This document shows positions 14,295 to 16,561 of a stretch of 16,561 nt of DNA, piece by piece. Made by a program: the position numbers and the translations under genes. The stretch is taken from contig DVMO01000029.1 of NCBI GenBank assembly GCA_018714945.1, positions 1 to 16,561 of the forward strand. The letters are read 5' to 3'. Under the pieces are notes generated by a model. That model had not been told where the DNA came from and searched no databases. It saw only the letters and a list, made by a program, of their open reading frames with translations. Source of the DNA: Fimisoma avicola (GTDB lineage: Bacteria > Bacillota > Clostridia > Peptostreptococcales > Anaerovoracaceae). How positions within the stretch are numbered: the first letter of the stretch is position 1; each line of letters opens with the position of its first letter.

Positions 14295-15212
14295 ATGACA
14301 GATAACATCATAGAGATAGACAGTCTGAACAAGAGGTACGGATCTGTAAAAGCTGTAAATGATCTGAGCTTTAAGGTGAAAAGAGGGGAACTGTTTGCTT
14401 TTCTGGGGGTAAACGGAGCAGGAAAATCTACCACCATCAATATCATGTGCGGCCAGCTTTCCAAAGACAGCGGAAAGGTTATGATCGACGGACGCGATAT
14501 GGACAGAGAAGCGGCAGGCATTAAAAGGGAGCTGGGCGTGGTCTTTCAGGATTCGGTACTTGACGCAGCCCTCAGCGTGTATGATAACCTGGAAAGCAGG
14601 GCAGTCCTGTATGGCATGAGTGGTCAGCCATTCCGCAAAAGATTTGATGAACTTGCAGCGCTCCTTGACTTTTCAGACCTGAAAAAACGGGCTGTGGGAA
14701 AGCTTTCCGGCGGACAGCGGCGCCGCATCGATATTGCAAGGGCGTTGCTCCACAGGCCCAAGATACTTGTCTTGGACGAGCCGACCACCGGACTGGACCC
14801 CCAGACAAGAAAGAGCATATGGAATGTCATCTTTGAGTTGAGAAAAAATGAGAACCTGACCGTCTTTCTGACGACACATTACATGGAAGAAGCTGCAGAA
14901 GCCGACTATGTGGTGATCATAGACGGCGGTATGACCGCTGCGGAAGGTACTCCCCTTGAGCTTAAAAATACTTATACAGGTGATTTTATCACACTTTATG
15001 GTGCGGATGAACAGACCGTCAAGCAGATGGGTGCAGAATATACTCCCGTTAGAGACGCTTACCGTATTGCCGTGCCAAGTACCAAGGCAGCGACAGAACT
15101 TATACTTAAATATCCGGAGGCCTTTAAAGATTTTGAGATCACCAAGGGAAAGATGGACGATGTCTTTCTGGCGGTCACCGGAAAGGACCTTACAGGAGAC
15201 GCTGAAAAATGA
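14295..15212 (+). CDS. ABC transporter ATP-binding protein (DrrA-like)
   Basis: A 305-residue ATPase of an ABC-2 type exporter. Complete motifs are Walker A GVNGAGKST (38-46), Q-loop VVFQDS, signature LSGGQ (137-141), Walker B ILVLDEP (157-163) and the H-loop His (H195). A C-terminal extension of about 80 residues follows the nucleotide-binding domain, as in DrrA-type proteins. It should power the adjacent permease, whose start overlaps its stop by 4 bp. The preceding gene, gntR, ends 12 bp upstream; the SD is weak (AGAGAG). The substrate is not predictable from this sequence. Most relatives export drugs or lipids, or are unassigned. Confidence 0.94.
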   Translation: MTDNIIEIDSLNKRYGSVKAVNDLSFKVKRGELFAFLGVNGAGKSTTINIMCGQLSKDSGKVMIDGRDMDREAAGIKRELGVVFQDSVLDAALSVYDNLESRAVLYGMSGQPFRKRFDELAALLDFSDLKKRAVGKLSGGQRRRIDIARALLHRPKILVLDEPTTGLDPQTRKSIWNVIFELRKNENLTVFLTTHYMEEAAEADYVVIIDGGMTAAEGTPLELKNTYTGDFITLYGADEQTVKQMGAEYTPVRDAYRIAVPSTKAATELILKYPEAFKDFEITKGKMDDVFLAVTGKDLTGDAEK

Positions 15213-16102
15213 CTGTGATCATACTGATAAAGAGGAATATCAAACTTTTTTTTAAAGACAAGGGAATGTTCTTCACATCTCTCATAACGCCGGTGATCCT
15301 TCTTGTACTGTACTCCGCTTTTCTTGGAGAAGTATACAGGGAAAGCTTTACTGCAGGAATACCTGCGGATGCTGATATATCAGAGGGCCTTATTGACGGA
15401 CTGGTAGCCGGTCAGCTGGTATCTTCAATACTTGCAGTGTCCTGTGTTACGGTGGCTTTCTGTTCCAACTTTCTGATGGTACAGGATAAAGCCACTGGAA
15501 ATATAAAGGATTTCAGGATATCGCCCATAAACGGCGCTGTCCTTTCAGTCAGCTATTATGCAGCGGCTATAATATCAACTCTTATCATATGCCTTTCGGC
15601 AGCCGCCATTTGTCTCGGATATATGGGTGCGTCAGGCTGGCATATGACATTTTCTGATGTTCTATGCCTTGTACTGGATGTGGTGATGCTGGTATTGTTT
15701 GGCACAGCCCTCTCATCAGTCATAAACTTCTTTCTCACTACTCAGGGACAGATTTCAGCGGTAGGGGCGATGATAAGCGCCGGATATGGGTTTATATGCG
15801 GGGCATATATGCCGATAGCATCTTTTGGTGAAGGCCTCCGGAATGTAATGGTTTTTTTGCCGGGTACTTATGGAACCTCGCTTATCAGGGAGCATTGCCT
15901 TGATGGCGTGCTTGCCGAAATGGAAATGGAGGGTGTTCCAGCCGCAGTCACTGAAGGTATGAGGGACTCTCTTGACTGCAATATTTATTTCAGCGGCAGC
16001 CTTGTGGACGAGGCCTGCAAATACTGTATCGTTGCAGCCGCCGCAGCAGTCCTGCTGGCAGTTTATATCCTGCTCAACTGCCTTATAAAGCCAAAAGGAT
16101 AA
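15209..16102 (+). CDS. ABC-2 type transporter permease
   Basis: A 297-residue membrane protein and partner of the ATPase upstream. It shows about six hydrophobic segments: one near residues 20-38, a cluster from about 68 to 205, and one at the C-terminus. A soluble extracytoplasmic stretch follows the first segment, and another (about 225-265) precedes the last. The pattern fits the DrrB/ABC-2 permease fold. The SD lies in the end of the ATPase gene, and the 4-bp ATGA overlap implies coupling. It is the last gene of the gntR operon, and a strong terminator lies about 120 bp downstream. The export substrate is unknown. Confidence 0.9.
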   Translation: MTVIILIKRNIKLFFKDKGMFFTSLITPVILLVLYSAFLGEVYRESFTAGIPADADISEGLIDGLVAGQLVSSILAVSCVTVAFCSNFLMVQDKATGNIKDFRISPINGAVLSVSYYAAAIISTLIICLSAAAICLGYMGASGWHMTFSDVLCLVLDVVMLVLFGTALSSVINFFLTTQGQISAVGAMISAGYGFICGAYMPIASFGEGLRNVMVFLPGTYGTSLIREHCLDGVLAEMEMEGVPAAVTEGMRDSLDCNIYFSGSLVDEACKYCIVAAAAAVLLAVYILLNCLIKPKG

Positions 16103-16113
16103 GTATGAGGCAT

Positions 16114-16129
16114 GGTATGGGGCCATACC
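16114..16129. repeat. Short inverted repeat after the permease gene
   Basis: GGTATGG (16114-16120) and CCATACC (16123-16129) form a perfect 7-bp inverted repeat 12 bases after the permease stop. It has no T-tract. The clear terminator is further downstream at 16221-16248. Confidence 0.4.
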
Positions 16130-16220
16130 TGCTGCAGTTTAACTTGATGGGCGTACACCCCGGACATACGGCAAAAAGTTTACTTTTCCTTAAAACACAG
16201 GGCAAAAGTGAAAATTTTTT

Positions 16221-16248
16221 ACAGGAGAAAAGCTTTCTCCTGTTTTTT
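16221..16248 (+). terminator. Intrinsic terminator after the ABC operon
   Basis: A perfect 10-bp stem, ACAGGAGAAA (16221-16230) with TTTCTCCTGT (16234-16243), and a 3-base loop are followed by a T-run (16244-16248). It ends the plus-strand transcript from gntR and the ABC genes. Confidence 0.9.
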
Positions 16249-16364
16249 GTTTGCAGAAATTGCCTTCTGTTTGCATGGAATTTACATTTTGTTAATCTTG
16301 GCGTGATAGCCGCAGAAGATAAAGGGACTATATAATCTATGAGAGAGAGGAGTATTTTTAAGAT

Positions 16365-16561
16365 ATGCCAACAAAAGCAATCAATTATATTGATCCTAAG
16401 ATAAGAGAAATAAAAGAATGGATAAAACTCAGGGACAACAGGATATGTCTGATGATCGTGATCGTATTATTTGCCGCAGTTGCCGTCTGCGCCGTACTAC
16501 TCAACAAAGCGGCCGCAGACCATGTCCCCACCAGCGCCAGCCAGATGGTGTTTGAAAAAGC
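16365..16561 (+). CDS. Partial single-pass membrane protein, truncated by window end
   Basis: An open frame from ATG 16365 runs off the window (65 full codons). The N-terminus MPTKAINYIDPKI is charged and cytoplasmic-like, followed by one hydrophobic segment (about residues 28-46) and then a polar part beginning NKAAADHVPTSASQ. This suggests an N-terminally anchored protein with an extracytoplasmic domain, or an uncleaved signal. GAGAGGAG (16345-16352) lies about 12 bases upstream, rather far for an SD. A TATAAT at 16331-16336 could be its -10, but I see no -35. The family is not recognised from this fragment. Confidence 0.6.
   Translation, partial: MPTKAINYIDPKIREIKEWIKLRDNRICLMIVIVLFAAVAVCAVLLNKAAADHVPTSASQMVFEK

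Overview
The window comes from an endospore-forming Firmicute, most likely class Clostridia. The evidence is a contiguous spoIIGA-sigE-sigG locus, a PBP5-type D-Ala-D-Ala carboxypeptidase beside it, purine-rich Shine-Dalgarno (SD) sequences, a DUF3343 protein, and a surface nucleotidase ending in a PxTGD-type sorting signal. A gut Eubacteriales lineage would fit, but that is inference.

Layout. Positions 1-563 hold no credible gene but carry a ~280-bp nested inverted-repeat element and a promoter. Positions 564-5274 are a tightly coupled plus-strand operon: rmuC, a metallophosphoesterase with an in-frame minisatellite, deoB and pdp. It ends in a hairpin/T-tract that overlaps the translation start region of the next gene. 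Positions 5347-6897 encode a D-Ala-D-Ala carboxypeptidase and a DUF3343 protein. Positions 7014-9465 are the sporulation sigma locus: SpoIIGA processes pro-sigma-E, and sigma-G acts later in the forespore. A Spo0A box sits upstream of spoIIGA. Positions 9466-10101 hold a second copy of the repeat element. Positions 10102-12168 encode a secreted, probably wall-anchored 5'-nucleotidase, which shares a bidirectional terminator with a convergent cysteine desulfidase-type gene (12217-13521, minus). That gene is divergent from a GntR/FCD regulator, which is followed by an ABC ATPase and its permease (to 16102). After a strong terminator, a truncated single-pass membrane protein runs off the end.

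How the genes work together. deoB and pdp form a nucleoside salvage pair: pyrimidine nucleosides give pentose 1-phosphate, then pentose 5-phosphate. The surface nucleotidase could supply nucleosides from outside, though it is a separate unit. The spoIIG locus gives mother-cell and forespore sigma factors. The GntR regulator, desulfidase and ABC genes look like a small regulated module, because a perfect dyad overlaps the -10 of the desulfidase promoter.

The signal least explained by known genes is the repeat element at 77-354 and 9555-9860. Both copies share the same order of nested inverted repeats and the same core palindrome, and one arm position shows a compensatory base-pair change.
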